DNA of 64,000 nucleotides from Mucilaginibacter straminoryzae (GTDB lineage: Bacteria > Bacteroidota > Bacteroidia > Sphingobacteriales > Sphingobacteriaceae): NCBI RefSeq assembly GCF_022953055.1, contig NZ_JALJEJ010000001.1, positions 682,001-746,000 of the forward strand, in the 5' to 3' direction. Of the stretch, positions 1 to 8,272 are shown piece after piece. Made by a program: the position numbers and the translations under genes. A model generated the notes under the pieces. That model was not told the origin of the DNA. It did not search any database and saw only the letters and a program-made list of their open reading frames with translations. Each line of letters starts with the position of its first letter. The stretch's first letter is position 1.

Positions 1-1918
1 TGGTTATCATTACATCCCGCTCGAAGAACAGTTTAAAGAGGTTTTGAAGAAAGGCAAGAACGTGCTGGCGGTACATTGCGTCAATACCGGCGGGGCATCT
101 TCTTTAGATGTCGGCCTGGTAGACCTGTTGAAAGTGCGTGTTGGAAATAAAGTAGCCGTTGCCGAGCAAAAAAGTGTATTGGTAAAACCTACGCAAACGG
201 TATATGAATTATCCTGTGGGAACAAGGTGGATATTGAAGTAACCTTTACTTCGCCGCTATTAATGAACGATCTGAAATTGTTGAACCGCCCGGTATCTTA
301 CATTTCTTATAAAGTGAAATCGGCAGACGGAAGAAACCACCAGGTAAAGCTGTACTTCGGGGCTTCTACCAATGTGGCCGTTGATCGCAGCAACCAGGAA
401 GTAACAACACAAAAGATCACTTCTAACCAACTTACCGCGCTTAAAGTTGGAACGGTAGAACAACCTATTCTGAAAAAGAAAGGTGACGACGTGCGGATAG
501 ACTGGGGCTATTTCTACGTAGCTGCACCTATTGCCGAAAAAGCATCGCAATACGTAAGTACACAAAGCGAAGCCACGCCTTCATTCATCGAAGGTAAAAC
601 TACTTCGACAGAAACCAAGGGAAAGCAATTAGTGCTGAATACCATTATTCCATTCGGTACGGTAGGTAAAACGGCCGTGGAAAAATTTGTGATGCTCGGA
701 TATGATCCATTGTACGGAGTTCAGTTTTTCAAGGATAATTTAAAGCCACTATGGAAAACCTATCCTGGTGCCACCATGGAGAAAAACCTGGTAACGGCAT
801 CTACCGAATATAAAAGCATACTTAATAAGTGCCAGGCATTTGATAAACAGTTATACGACGACGCGAAAAGCGCCGGCGGAAAAAACTACGCAGACCTTTG
901 TGCCATTGCTTACAGGCAGGCCATTGCAGCGCATGAAATAGTTAAAAGTCCGAAAGCAGGCTTGCTGTTTATGTCAAAAGAAAACTTCAGTAACGGCTCA
1001 ATCAATACGGTAGATATTACCTATCCTTCTGCACCAATGTTCCTGCTGTACAGCCCCGAACTGTTAAAAGGCATGATGAACGGGATCTTCTACTATAGCG
1101 AAAGCGGTAAGTGGCCGAAGAAGTTTGCAGCGCACGATTTGGGTACTTATCCGTTAGCTAACGGGCAAACCTATGGCGAAGATATGCCGGTTGAGGAATC
1201 GGGTAACATGCTGATCCTTACCGCCGCAATTTCCAAAGCAGAAGGCAGCGCCAATTATGCTTTAAAGCATTGGAAAACATTAACGGATTGGGTAGAGTAT
1301 TTGAGCACGGCGGGTTTTGATCCGGCGAACCAATTATGTACGGATGATTTTGCAGGGCACCTGGCGCGTAACGTAAACTTGTCTGCCAAGGCGATTGTAG
1401 GTATTGCCGCTTACGCAGATTTAGCTGGTAAACTGGGCAAAAAGGACGTTGCTGCAAAATACCGTAAAATAGCTGAAGGCATGGTAACCAAGTGGATGCA
1501 AATGGCTGACGCAGGCGACCATTATTCGCTGGTGTTTGAAAAACCCGACACCTGGAGCCAGAAGTATAATTTGGTTTGGGATAAGGTGCTGAACTTTGGC
1601 CTGTTCCCAAAAGAGGTTTACAACAAAGAAATTAAGTATTATTTGGGCAAGCAGAAAGCTTATGGCTTACCATTGGATAGCCGCAGAACGTATACTAAAT
1701 CAGACTGGATTTTATGGACGGCTACACTGGCTTCTGGTAAGGATGCGTTTGATGAAATTGTTGACCCGGTGCATAAGTATGCGTTTGAAACAACGTCACG
1801 CGTGCCGATCAGCGATTGGCATGAAACCACCAATGGTAAAATGGTGGGCTTTCAGGCGCGGAGCGTTGTCGGTGGATATTTTATGAAATTATTAGATAAA
1901 AAGTTTCAACTTAAATAA
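1..1918 (+). CDS. Glutaminase A-like exoprotein (5'-truncated)
   Basis: The reading frame is open from base 2, so the true start lies outside the window and at least 638 residues are visible. The first residues (YIPLEEQFKEVLKKGKN, then VLAVHC) match a carbohydrate-binding-like beta-sandwich. Next come a DUF5127-type region and the long all-helical DUF4965/DUF1793 module of the glutaminase A family, with blocks such as AAHDLGTYPLANG, MPVEESGNM, CTDDFAGHLARN and the C-terminal SRRTYTKSDWILW. Family members are secreted or surface lipoproteins. The substrate in Bacteroidetes is not firmly known: the fungal founder is a glutaminase, and many relatives sit in polysaccharide loci. The signal peptide is not visible. 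A strong terminator follows the stop. Family assignment is good; the activity is uncertain. Confidence 0.85.
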   Translation, partial: GYHYIPLEEQFKEVLKKGKNVLAVHCVNTGGASSLDVGLVDLLKVRVGNKVAVAEQKSVLVKPTQTVYELSCGNKVDIEVTFTSPLLMNDLKLLNRPVSYISYKVKSADGRNHQVKLYFGASTNVAVDRSNQEVTTQKITSNQLTALKVGTVEQPILKKKGDDVRIDWGYFYVAAPIAEKASQYVSTQSEATPSFIEGKTTSTETKGKQLVLNTIIPFGTVGKTAVEKFVMLGYDPLYGVQFFKDNLKPLWKTYPGATMEKNLVTASTEYKSILNKCQAFDKQLYDDAKSAGGKNYADLCAIAYRQAIAAHEIVKSPKAGLLFMSKENFSNGSINTVDITYPSAPMFLLYSPELLKGMMNGIFYYSESGKWPKKFAAHDLGTYPLANGQTYGEDMPVEESGNMLILTAAISKAEGSANYALKHWKTLTDWVEYLSTAGFDPANQLCTDDFAGHLARNVNLSAKAIVGIAAYADLAGKLGKKDVAAKYRKIAEGMVTKWMQMADAGDHYSLVFEKPDTWSQKYNLVWDKVLNFGLFPKEVYNKEIKYYLGKQKAYGLPLDSRRTYTKSDWILWTATLASGKDAFDEIVDPVHKYAFETTSRVPISDWHETTNGKMVGFQARSVVGGYFMKLLDKKFQLK

Positions 1919-1968
1919 ATTTTACTTAATTTTCGTATTAATTAAACAACCTAAAATTTACTCACAAC

Positions 1969-2004
1969 AAAAAGCCTTTCAGTTTGAAATTGAAAGGCTT
2001 TTTT
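1969..2004 (+). terminator. Rho-independent terminator after the glutaminase-like gene
   Basis: An 11-bp perfect inverted repeat (AAAGCCTTTCA and TGAAAGGCTTT) with a 9-nt loop is followed directly by a T run. It lies about 50 bases past the stop codon. Confidence 0.85.
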
Positions 2005-2158
2005 ATTTGGCTTAGCCGTTAGTAAATTATTGCAGTGGTTTAAGGTAATTGCTATACCGGTGTTTTATAGAGTAGTGATCTAAATGAAGTAAATTTTAAC
2101 TTATAGTTATTATCGGCATGATTTTTAAAGTTATCACCATAACTAAACTATATATGTT

Positions 2159-2317
2159 ATGAGATCACTATTGTATATCGTCGCAGTTATCCTGATAATC
2201 GGATGGGCTGTAGGTGTGTTTGCTTATTCAGCAACCGGATTAATTCACGCGTTATTGGTAATTGCTATTATTGCCTTTATTTTAGGACTGATCAACAGAA
2301 GTTCAGTAACGGTGTAA
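2159..2317 (+). CDS. Small hydrophobic membrane protein (lmo0937-like), 52 aa
   Basis: A short reading frame starts at ATG (MRSLLYIVAVILIIGWAVGV) and ends with RSSVTV. It has two hydrophobic segments, about residues 4-22 and 29-45, split by a short polar turn with a histidine. The size and the two-helix, Leu/Ile-rich pattern with an N-terminal IIGWAVGVF block match the lmo0937 family of tiny membrane proteins, which are common in soil Bacteroidetes and of unknown function. It stands alone between two terminators, so it is probably monocistronic. No export signal beyond the helices is visible. Confidence 0.7.
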   Translation: MRSLLYIVAVILIIGWAVGVFAYSATGLIHALLVIAIIAFILGLINRSSVTV

Positions 2318-2340
2318 CGACAAATATTTTTACAATTAAA

Positions 2341-2380
2341 AACTAAAAGACACGGGCAAACAATCCGTGTTTTTTAGTTT
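2341..2380 (+). terminator. Terminator after the 52-aa membrane protein
   Basis: Core stem ACACGG/CCGTGT is flanked by complementary AACTAAAA and TTTTTAGTT arms. The 3' arm contains a run of T. The mirrored A/T arms would let it work in both directions. Confidence 0.75.
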
Positions 2381-2435
2381 CTTACGACCCTGCACTAAAG
2401 CTTATTACGGTATAATTAAAGTAGTATAAGTATTA

Positions 2436-3059
2436 TCATAAGTTTCTTTTGCTCAAGTACCAGGCAATCAGCTCGGCTTTAGAGTTGATCTTTAATTTTT
2501 TATAGATGTTCTTCAAATGCTGGTTTATAGTGAAGTAGGTTACGTTCAATTTATCGGCTGCAGTTTTATTGGCTACTCCTTCGCTCAGTAACCGTATCAA
2601 TTCCAGTTCTCTTTTGGTTAGTTCGGTATTAGCATCGGCATGTTGTTGCTGGTTAAATTGCAGAACATGTGGTATAGTGGTAGGGGATAATGGCACCCCT
2701 CCGTCATCTATCTTCAAAATAGACTCTGTAATATAGGTCATACTACTGGTTTTCAGCAGGTAACCTGTTGCACCGTTTTCCATTGCTTTCCGGGTTAAGC
2801 GGGCATCCTCCATACTCGAAAGAATAACAATTTTACTTTTCGGGAAGCGGTTTTTAAGTACTTTGATACTATCGATACCCGAGCCGGATTGTAAATTAAC
2901 GTCAAGCAGAATAATATCTGGCTGAGCGCTTGTAACCGCGAGTGCATCTTTAATATCGTTTACAGAAAAAACAACCGAAAATTGCTTAGTGATCCTGAAA
3001 TATTTAGCGTAAGTATCTCTTAAAATATGATCGTCTTCAATTAAACCGATTTCCTTCAT
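2436..3059 (-). CDS. NarL/FixJ-family response regulator
   Basis: 207 residues. The N-terminal receiver domain (about 1-120) has the acidic pair E8/D9-D10, phosphoacceptor D53 in the LLDVN block, and the SSMED switch region. The C-terminal LuxR-type helix-turn-helix (about 145-205) begins LTKRELELIRLLSEG and has the NKTAADKLNVTYFTI recognition region. It should bind DNA as a phosphorylated dimer. It is divergently oriented from a hybrid-free histidine kinase across a 374-base gap, which makes them a plausible two-component pair, although kinase-regulator pairs are more often co-directional. Two similar palindromes in the gap are candidate binding sites. Partner and target are inferred only. 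Confidence 0.9.
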   Translation of the reverse strand: MKEIGLIEDDHILRDTYAKYFRITKQFSVVFSVNDIKDALAVTSAQPDIILLDVNLQSGSGIDSIKVLKNRFPKSKIVILSSMEDARLTRKAMENGATGYLLKTSSMTYITESILKIDDGGVPLSPTTIPHVLQFNQQQHADANTELTKRELELIRLLSEGVANKTAADKLNVTYFTINQHLKNIYKKLKINSKAELIAWYLSKRNL

Positions 3060-3219
3060 TCCAGGTTTTTTAGTGTGATTAGGGCGTGTGAAGATTGTTG
3101 TATTAAGTTATTTTTTTACCCTCTTTTTAAACTTAAGGGCAACGAGTATTAAAAAAAAGTAAAGTTAACAGATACCACGCTTCAATAGCAAATATGTTTA
3201 TTTAACCAATATATAAATA

Positions 3220-3235
3220 TTACTTAAATAAGTAA
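3220..3235. promoter_or_regulatory. Palindrome, candidate operator copy 1
   Basis: TTACTTA-AA-TAAGTAA is a perfect 7+7 inverted repeat. A near copy lies at 3374-3389. Both sit in the gap between the divergent regulator and kinase genes. Confidence 0.45.
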
Positions 3236-3373
3236 CATTATCACAAAAACATAATAAACAGCTCACCTTCAACGGTTTTGTTTAGCGTACTGCTTAACTT
3301 TTGTTTTGCTTGGGATGGGGACCGAAAATACCGCAATTGGCATGACCGAACTTTTGTTTTATAGGGCCGTTTA

Positions 3374-3389
3374 TTACTCATTTAAGTAA
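3374..3389. promoter_or_regulatory. Palindrome, candidate operator copy 2
   Basis: TTACTCA-TT-TAAGTAA has the same right arm and spacing as copy 1, with one mismatch in the left arm. It ends 44 bases before the kinase start. The rest of the 374-base gap (3060-3433) is AT-rich and shows no gene; I could not identify a full consensus promoter in it. Confidence 0.45.
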
Positions 3390-3433
3390 TTGTTTGCCTT
3401 ACAGCTTTTTAACAGCTTTGTTTACAAAATAAG

Positions 3434-4714
3434 GTGAGAAGGTATTTAAAAAAGCTGATCGGCCTTTACGATCAATTTCCTTTACAGATACGGATCTATC
3501 ATACTTTCTGTTGTTTAACCATTCTGGCAGTAGCGCTCATTATACCTTTTAAGTATTATGTAGGCCTGCACGCAACGGCCCTGCTTGCAACATTGCTTGT
3601 AATTTTTCTTGGTTTTGCTTTATGGTTATCCCGCGTTAAGAAACGGCATAAATTAAGCATTACATGCACCGCACTGTTTGTTAACCTGCTTTTTTGCGCA
3701 AATTATTTTTTCAACGGGGGGGTAGTTAGCAGTGAAATTCTGATCATCGCTTTCTCTTACTTCGCTATTTTAACTATTACCTCACCTGCAGAAGTTAACC
3801 TCTGGACGCTGGCAAACGTGTTATGCTTTCTGTTTCCGATGACTATAGAATATTTCTATCCATCTGTAATCATCGGAACTTATGCATCCAGTGGCGGTCT
3901 TTTTTTAGATATGATCTGCACTTATCTGATCGTTATCGGGTTGATGCGGGTAATCGTGCCATTTATCATAAACAATTACAACTTTGCGAAGATGTCTGCA
4001 GAGATCAGGGCGATAAACCTGGGGCAGATCAATGAAGAGAAGAATAAACTGATCTCGATGATATCACATGATATCCGAACGCCGTTGTCTAACGTTCAAA
4101 CGTACCTGGAGCTAATGATGGATAAGGATTTTAACGAAGCAGAAAGTGAAGCTATCCGCGAGGGGCTGCTGAACTCCACACGGCAGACACTGGAAATGCT
4201 TGATAACATCCTGCTATTATCCAAAAATCAATTAGTAGGGCATAGCGTAGCTTTTGATGTGATTAATCTTCATCAGCTTTTTGAAAGCCAGCGTCAGCTG
4301 TTTCAAAATATTGCGGAGGCCAAAGCTATCACGCTTGAGTATCTGATCGAACCATTGGATGTGATTGGTAACAGCGAGATGCTACATTTGGTAATCCGCA
4401 ATTTGATAAGTAATGCCGTGAAATTCACCTCGCCTGGCGGCCATGTAGTTGTCTCATGCTATAGCAATGCGGGTAATTGCATCATAGAGGTAAAAGATAG
4501 CGGTATTGGCGTACCTGTTGAGTTAGACGATAGTATTTTTGAATTGAGCGCAGCACCTACTTATGGCACCCTAAATGAAAAAGGCGCCGGATTAGGATTG
4601 GTGCTCTGTAAAGAATACATCGAAAAACAGAAGGGAAAGATCTGGTATCAAAATAATCCTGTCAGCGGGACCAGTTTTTTTATCCAAATTCCGTTGAATC
4701 AAGCACTGAACTAA
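3434..4714 (+). CDS. Membrane sensor histidine kinase
   Basis: 426 residues from a GTG start. About six hydrophobic segments fill residues 20-185, with no obvious periplasmic sensor loop, so sensing is probably within the membrane. A HisKA dimerisation domain follows, with phosphoacceptor H212 in the MISHDIRTPLS box. The HATPase domain carries the N box (LVIRNLISNAVKF), a G1 box (DSGIGVP) and a G2 box (GAGLGLVLC). It autophosphorylates and should pass phosphate to a separate response regulator, the best candidate being the divergent NarL-type gene. No receiver domain is fused to it. It converges with a dehydrogenase gene across a bidirectional hairpin. Confidence 0.9.
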   Translation: MRRYLKKLIGLYDQFPLQIRIYHTFCCLTILAVALIIPFKYYVGLHATALLATLLVIFLGFALWLSRVKKRHKLSITCTALFVNLLFCANYFFNGGVVSSEILIIAFSYFAILTITSPAEVNLWTLANVLCFLFPMTIEYFYPSVIIGTYASSGGLFLDMICTYLIVIGLMRVIVPFIINNYNFAKMSAEIRAINLGQINEEKNKLISMISHDIRTPLSNVQTYLELMMDKDFNEAESEAIREGLLNSTRQTLEMLDNILLLSKNQLVGHSVAFDVINLHQLFESQRQLFQNIAEAKAITLEYLIEPLDVIGNSEMLHLVIRNLISNAVKFTSPGGHVVVSCYSNAGNCIIEVKDSGIGVPVELDDSIFELSAAPTYGTLNEKGAGLGLVLCKEYIEKQKGKIWYQNNPVSGTSFFIQIPLNQALN

Positions 4715-4727
4715 AAAATAAGATGGT

Positions 4728-4766
4728 TTAGCCATTGGCACTCCCTAGTACCAATGGCTGAAAAAA
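4728..4766. terminator. Bidirectional terminator between convergent genes
   Basis: AGCCATTGG and CCAATGGCT form a perfect 9-bp stem with a 12-nt loop. An A-rich left flank and an A6 right flank give U tracts in both directions. It separates the kinase from the leftward sugar operon. Confidence 0.8.
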
Positions 4767-5780
4767 TTAGATTGTAATCAGTGCTTTGATCACTTTATTA
4801 GCCGGATCGAGTAGTTTAGAAAACTCACCCGGAACCATTTCGAAGCCGACGTTATGCGTAATAAATTTACGCGGATTTATTTCTCCGGACTTCATCAAGC
4901 TGATCACCTTTGCAAAGTCTTCTTTTGTTGCATTACGGCTGCTCATCAATGTGCTTTCGCGCTTATGGAATTCGGGGTGACTTACGATCAGGTCGCCCTT
5001 TTGAAGACCTACCAGCACATATCTGCCGCCATGTGCAAGGTAGTAAAAAGCACTGTTGATGGCTTTCTGGTTGCCCGTAGCATCAATAATTACAGTCGGC
5101 ATATCTCCATTAGTGATTTCGTGTAACCGCGCAATTACATCATCCTTCAGTGTATTTAACGTCGCTGTAACCTTGAAGTTTTCGTTACAGAAGGCCAGGC
5201 GTTCATCATTTACGTCAGCGGCAATAACGTTGGCCCCCATGCCCGAAGCCATTTCGATCATAGTTAATCCTATAGGCCCGACACCCATAATCAGCACAAA
5301 TTCTCCGGCTTGCAAAGCTGCCCGCTTGATCCCGTGTGCACCGATGGCGAAAGGCTCTACCAATGCAAGTTCGTCCAGGCTTAAGCCCTCACTCTTCAGC
5401 AGGTACTGTTGTGGTATTTGTACATATTCGGCCATACCGCCATCTATGTGTACACCAAATACTTTGATGTTGGCGCAGCAGTTAGGTTTGTCTGCCCTGC
5501 ATGCTACGCAATGGCCGCAATTGAAATAAGGGATAAAGGTTACCAGTTCGCCTTTTTCAAAGCCCGCAACATCACCTGTATCCACTATCTCTCCGGAAAG
5601 CTCATGCCCCAGAACTCTTGGGTATGAAAAGAAGGGCTGCGTGCCTTCAAAGGCGTGAAGGTCGGTCCCGCAAACACCAATGCGTTTGATTTTTATTAAC
5701 ACATTACCCGGTTGCAGTTCGGGCGCCTGCGTCTCCTGCAGCTTTAGTGTACCCGGTGTTTCGCAAATTATTGTTCTCAT
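4767..5780 (-). CDS. Zinc-dependent MDR-family alcohol/sugar dehydrogenase
   Basis: 337 residues, typical for medium-chain dehydrogenases. Catalytic zinc ligands are C37 (GVCGTD) and H59-E60 (GHE). The structural zinc site is C88, C91, C94 and C102. The Rossmann glycine motif GVGPIGL lies near residue 166. It is the last gene of a four-gene leftward operon and its ATG overlaps the stop of the mutarotase gene. With a fucose-type lactonase and aldose dehydrogenase upstream, it probably oxidises a sugar acid or polyol intermediate of the same pathway. In other bacteria a short-chain enzyme usually does the 2-keto-3-deoxy-L-fuconate step, so the exact substrate here is inferred. The L-fuconate dehydratase is not in the window. 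Confidence 0.85.
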   Translation of the reverse strand: MRTIICETPGTLKLQETQAPELQPGNVLIKIKRIGVCGTDLHAFEGTQPFFSYPRVLGHELSGEIVDTGDVAGFEKGELVTFIPYFNCGHCVACRADKPNCCANIKVFGVHIDGGMAEYVQIPQQYLLKSEGLSLDELALVEPFAIGAHGIKRAALQAGEFVLIMGVGPIGLTMIEMASGMGANVIAADVNDERLAFCNENFKVTATLNTLKDDVIARLHEITNGDMPTVIIDATGNQKAINSAFYYLAHGGRYVLVGLQKGDLIVSHPEFHKRESTLMSSRNATKEDFAKVISLMKSGEINPRKFITHNVGFEMVPGEFSKLLDPANKVIKALITI

Positions 5781-6109
5781 TTAAGCTTGAATATCTTATC
5801 CATCAATAGCCACTTTTCACCCTCTTTTGCCCAAGGTAAGGCCTGCTGGAATTTCCACATCAATTGTTCCCACTCTTGCACTTTCAGATTTGAAGCGTCT
5901 GTTTCCGCTTTCTGTTCGAAAGAGAAGCCGTCGTTCGCGTCAATGATCATAAACAAGCGGTTACCCGTGCGATAAATTTCCATGTCTTCAATACCAGATT
6001 GCTTTATGCTTTCCAGGATTTCAGGCCATACGTTTCTATGAAATGCATCATATTCCTCAATTAAACCAGGATCATCTACCAGGTCGAGGGCGAGGCAATA
6101 TCTTTTCAT
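5777..6109 (-). CDS. L-rhamnose/L-fucose mutarotase family protein
   Basis: 110 residues, the usual size of RhaM/DUF718 mutarotases, which are dimeric ferredoxin-like barrels that interconvert sugar anomers. Visible family features are the N-terminal KRYCLALDL strand, Y20 and H24 in YDAFHRNVWPEI, the LFMII strand, and the C-terminal Trp-rich block. It overlaps the downstream dehydrogenase by four bases and abuts the amidohydrolase upstream, so translation is coupled. In oxidative fucose clusters a mutarotase supplies the anomer used by the aldose dehydrogenase. L-fucose rather than L-rhamnose is inferred from the neighbours. Confidence 0.88.
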   Translation of the reverse strand: MKRYCLALDLVDDPGLIEEYDAFHRNVWPEILESIKQSGIEDMEIYRTGNRLFMIIDANDGFSFEQKAETDASNLKVQEWEQLMWKFQQALPWAKEGEKWLLMDKIFKLK

Positions 6110-6954
6110 TATTCTTTAATGTCATTTAAACCGTAAAAACGAACTGCTGTACCACCCCAGAAGTCTTCGGCCTGGGTGCTGCTCAGGTTCGCGGTGTAGG
6201 TCTTTACCAAATCTAACATACGGTCGTATCCACCTGCTACTTCACAAACAGGCCAGTCGGATCCGTACATCAGCCGTTCAGTTCCGAATGCTTCAAAAAC
6301 CACATCCAGGTATGGCGTAAAATCTGATGCTTTCCAGTTCGCCCAATCTGCTTCAGTTACCATACCGGATACCTTGCAATAAACATTAGGGCTTTGTGCA
6401 ATCGTCTTCATCTCATCAGTCCAAGGGGTAAGCTGCCCTTTTTTAATTAATGGTTTGGCCAGATGGTCGATCACAAATTTCTGATCAGGCAGGCTGTCTA
6501 CCAGTTCTATTACATATTTTAATTGATCTGGTAAAACCAGCAGATCATAGGTATATCCATTTACGTGAAGTGCATGCAGTCCGCGAACAAATTCTGGTTT
6601 TAACATCAGCGCGCGGTCTTTTTCGCCTTGCAGTACATGCCGGAAACCTTTCAGCTTAGTATAAGGCTTAAATTCTGCCAACTGTTGTTCGATATTTTCG
6701 TGGCATAGATCAACCCAGCCCACAATACCTTTGATAAAAGGGTTGGCTTCGGCATTCTTTAACTGAAACCAATTCTCTTCAATGGATTGGTCTGACTGTA
6801 CTACCACACAACCGTCAATATCATGACGTTTTAAAATCTGTTCCAGTTGTGCCGGAAGGTAGTCTTTTTGCAGAACAGACATATCATCCGTAATCCAGGT
6901 ATCGCGTTTGGGATCATACAACCAGAAGTGCTGATGTGCGTCTATCTTCAACAT
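6109..6954 (-). CDS. Amidohydrolase, L-fuconolactonase-like
   Basis: 281 residues of the amidohydrolase_2 fold (COG3618-type lactonases), a TIM barrel with a metal site. The HxH motif is H7 and H9 in DAHQHFW; late metal/catalytic blocks are VIDHLAKP and YGSDWPVCE. I chose the ATG at 6954 (MLKIDAHQHF) because it places the HxH motif at the expected position and sits just after the reductase stop; an upstream ATG at 6984 would overlap that gene by 26 bases. The enzyme should open an aldono-lactone made by the neighbouring aldose dehydrogenase. L-fucono-1,5-lactone is the best guess. Confidence 0.85.
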   Translation of the reverse strand: MLKIDAHQHFWLYDPKRDTWITDDMSVLQKDYLPAQLEQILKRHDIDGCVVVQSDQSIEENWFQLKNAEANPFIKGIVGWVDLCHENIEQQLAEFKPYTKLKGFRHVLQGEKDRALMLKPEFVRGLHALHVNGYTYDLLVLPDQLKYVIELVDSLPDQKFVIDHLAKPLIKKGQLTPWTDEMKTIAQSPNVYCKVSGMVTEADWANWKASDFTPYLDVVFEAFGTERLMYGSDWPVCEVAGGYDRMLDLVKTYTANLSSTQAEDFWGGTAVRFYGLNDIKE

Positions 6955-6958
6955 GGTT

Positions 6959-7969
6959 TTATAAATAGGCGTAATTAGGATCAATTAACTTTTTAGCCTT
7001 CAGATCTTCCCAGAAACCGGCATGAATAGTTTTCTCTGGGTATTCAAGGTTCACTTTGATCTTATCCGGGTTGGTGGTACTTAGGGCAATGCTTTCTGTA
7101 CCTGGAGCACTTAACGCAAAACGGACACACGCGGCAATGGGTTCAATATTGTGTTCTCTGCATGCCTCGTAAAAGCGTTCCCGCCATTCCAGTAAGGCTC
7201 TGCCCTTTGGGTCTGCCGCATCTACCGGTTTATAGTTGTAGAACTCGCCCCCTAACAGAAAGCCGCCGTTAAAAACAGCAGAGTTTATAATGGTTACGTT
7301 CTTATCTTCCAGTTCCTGCATAAAAGCAAGCAGGTCTGCAGGGTGGCTGTGCAAAGTCATGCTGTTGGCAATCATCACCCAGTCAAGATCAATATCCCGG
7401 CTGATGGTTTGTATGCTGTGCCAGTCTTTAGCACCAATACCCACAGCCTTCACTTTGCCTTGAGCTTTTAGTTCGAACAGGGCTCGGTAGGCATCTAAGA
7501 TATCCTGGTAGCGTTTCTTTTTATCATTTTCATTGGTTGCGGCGGCAAGATATTCGTCCGGGTCATGCACAGAAACCAATTGTGTTTCATAACCTCCCAA
7601 CAGTTCTACGCCCTGCTCATAACATTCTATAATACCTTCGTAACTGATTTTTTGTACGGCATCATGTTGCAGCCCAACCCACACACCAGGTTCAAAAGTT
7701 GGTTCGGGCGTGGTAAGCGGTGTGCGAACCCAACCCAGCTTATTGCTGATAATCACCTCATCCGGTTTAATCCCCAGGGAACGTAAGCCGTTACCCAGAC
7801 TTTCCAGTGCAAGACCTGCACCGTATTTGCCGGCCGAATCAAACACAACGGGCTTAGGCGAGTAGGTAAAGATGTTTTTGATGATGGTATTTTTAGTTTC
7901 CTGAGACTGCGCTTTGTATAAATTACCTAAGCCGCTGGTGCCAAAAATTACCGGAGGTAGATCTGTCAT
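6959..7969 (-). CDS. Aldo/keto reductase, L-fucose (D-threo-aldose) 1-dehydrogenase-like
   Basis: 336 residues. The aldo/keto reductase tetrad is visible: Asp and Tyr in FDSAGKYG, Lys in ISNKLGW and His in LVSVHDPDEY. The N-terminal VIFGTSGLGNLY and the C-terminal ALSTTNPDKI cofactor block fit the D-threo-aldose 1-dehydrogenase group, which oxidises L-fucose and related sugars to lactones with NAD(P). It is the first gene of the leftward operon and lies behind a good Bacteroidetes-type promoter. Order and content (dehydrogenase, lactonase, mutarotase, further dehydrogenase) support non-phosphorylative L-fucose catabolism. Substrate preference between L-fucose, L-galactose and D-arabinose cannot be read from the sequence. 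Confidence 0.88.
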   Translation of the reverse strand: MTDLPPVIFGTSGLGNLYKAQSQETKNTIIKNIFTYSPKPVVFDSAGKYGAGLALESLGNGLRSLGIKPDEVIISNKLGWVRTPLTTPEPTFEPGVWVGLQHDAVQKISYEGIIECYEQGVELLGGYETQLVSVHDPDEYLAAATNENDKKKRYQDILDAYRALFELKAQGKVKAVGIGAKDWHSIQTISRDIDLDWVMIANSMTLHSHPADLLAFMQELEDKNVTIINSAVFNGGFLLGGEFYNYKPVDAADPKGRALLEWRERFYEACREHNIEPIAACVRFALSAPGTESIALSTTNPDKIKVNLEYPEKTIHAGFWEDLKAKKLIDPNYAYL

Positions 7970-7999
7970 TGGGTTTTATAATTTGGTGTTAAATCATGC

Positions 8000-8031
8000 T
8001 AAACCTACATAAGCCAACGCTTTCATCCAAA
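8000..8031 (-). promoter_or_regulatory. Promoter of the sugar-catabolic operon
   Basis: On the minus strand TTTG is followed after 20 bases by TAGGTTTA, one base off TANNTTTG. The start codon of the aldo/keto reductase follows about 30 bases later. A TGATA-AAG-TATCA inverted repeat at 8053-8065 lies just upstream and could bind a regulator. Confidence 0.55.
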
Positions 8032-8126
8032 AAAAAGTGCATTTAAGCCAAATGATAAAGTATCACTTTAAGAGGAATGTGCTTGTTTAAAACATGATGC
8101 GCAATAATAAATGTTATTTGAACATT

Positions 8127-8157
8127 TTTTTATTTTTTGTTGCATTTTATACGTTTG
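8127..8157 (+). promoter_or_regulatory. Candidate promoter of the GH140-type gene
   Basis: A perfect TANNTTTG (-7) element, TACGTTTG, lies at 8150-8157, with TTTT in place of TTTG 19 bases upstream. It would give a leader of about 110 bases before the glycosidase start. The 303-base gap 7970-8272 holds this, the divergent operon promoter and a small palindrome; no gene is seen. Confidence 0.45.
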
Positions 8158-8272
8158 TACATAAATTTACTCGTCAGAAATAACCAATTAATCCTTGCAG
8201 CCTTCCGGGGCTTTCGCTAATTATAAAATGGCGATAAATGCGCTATTTAAAGGATAATCAACGCAGTTCAGA

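Noticed and set aside
3292..3308. GCTTAACTTTTGTT upstream of the kinase, identical to the start of R1-R3
   Set aside because: No -7 element lies 19 bases downstream; a 14-base AT-rich match is likely chance.
5056..5529. Plus-strand open frame of 157 aa
   Set aside because: Antisense to the zinc dehydrogenase, which has all its motifs.
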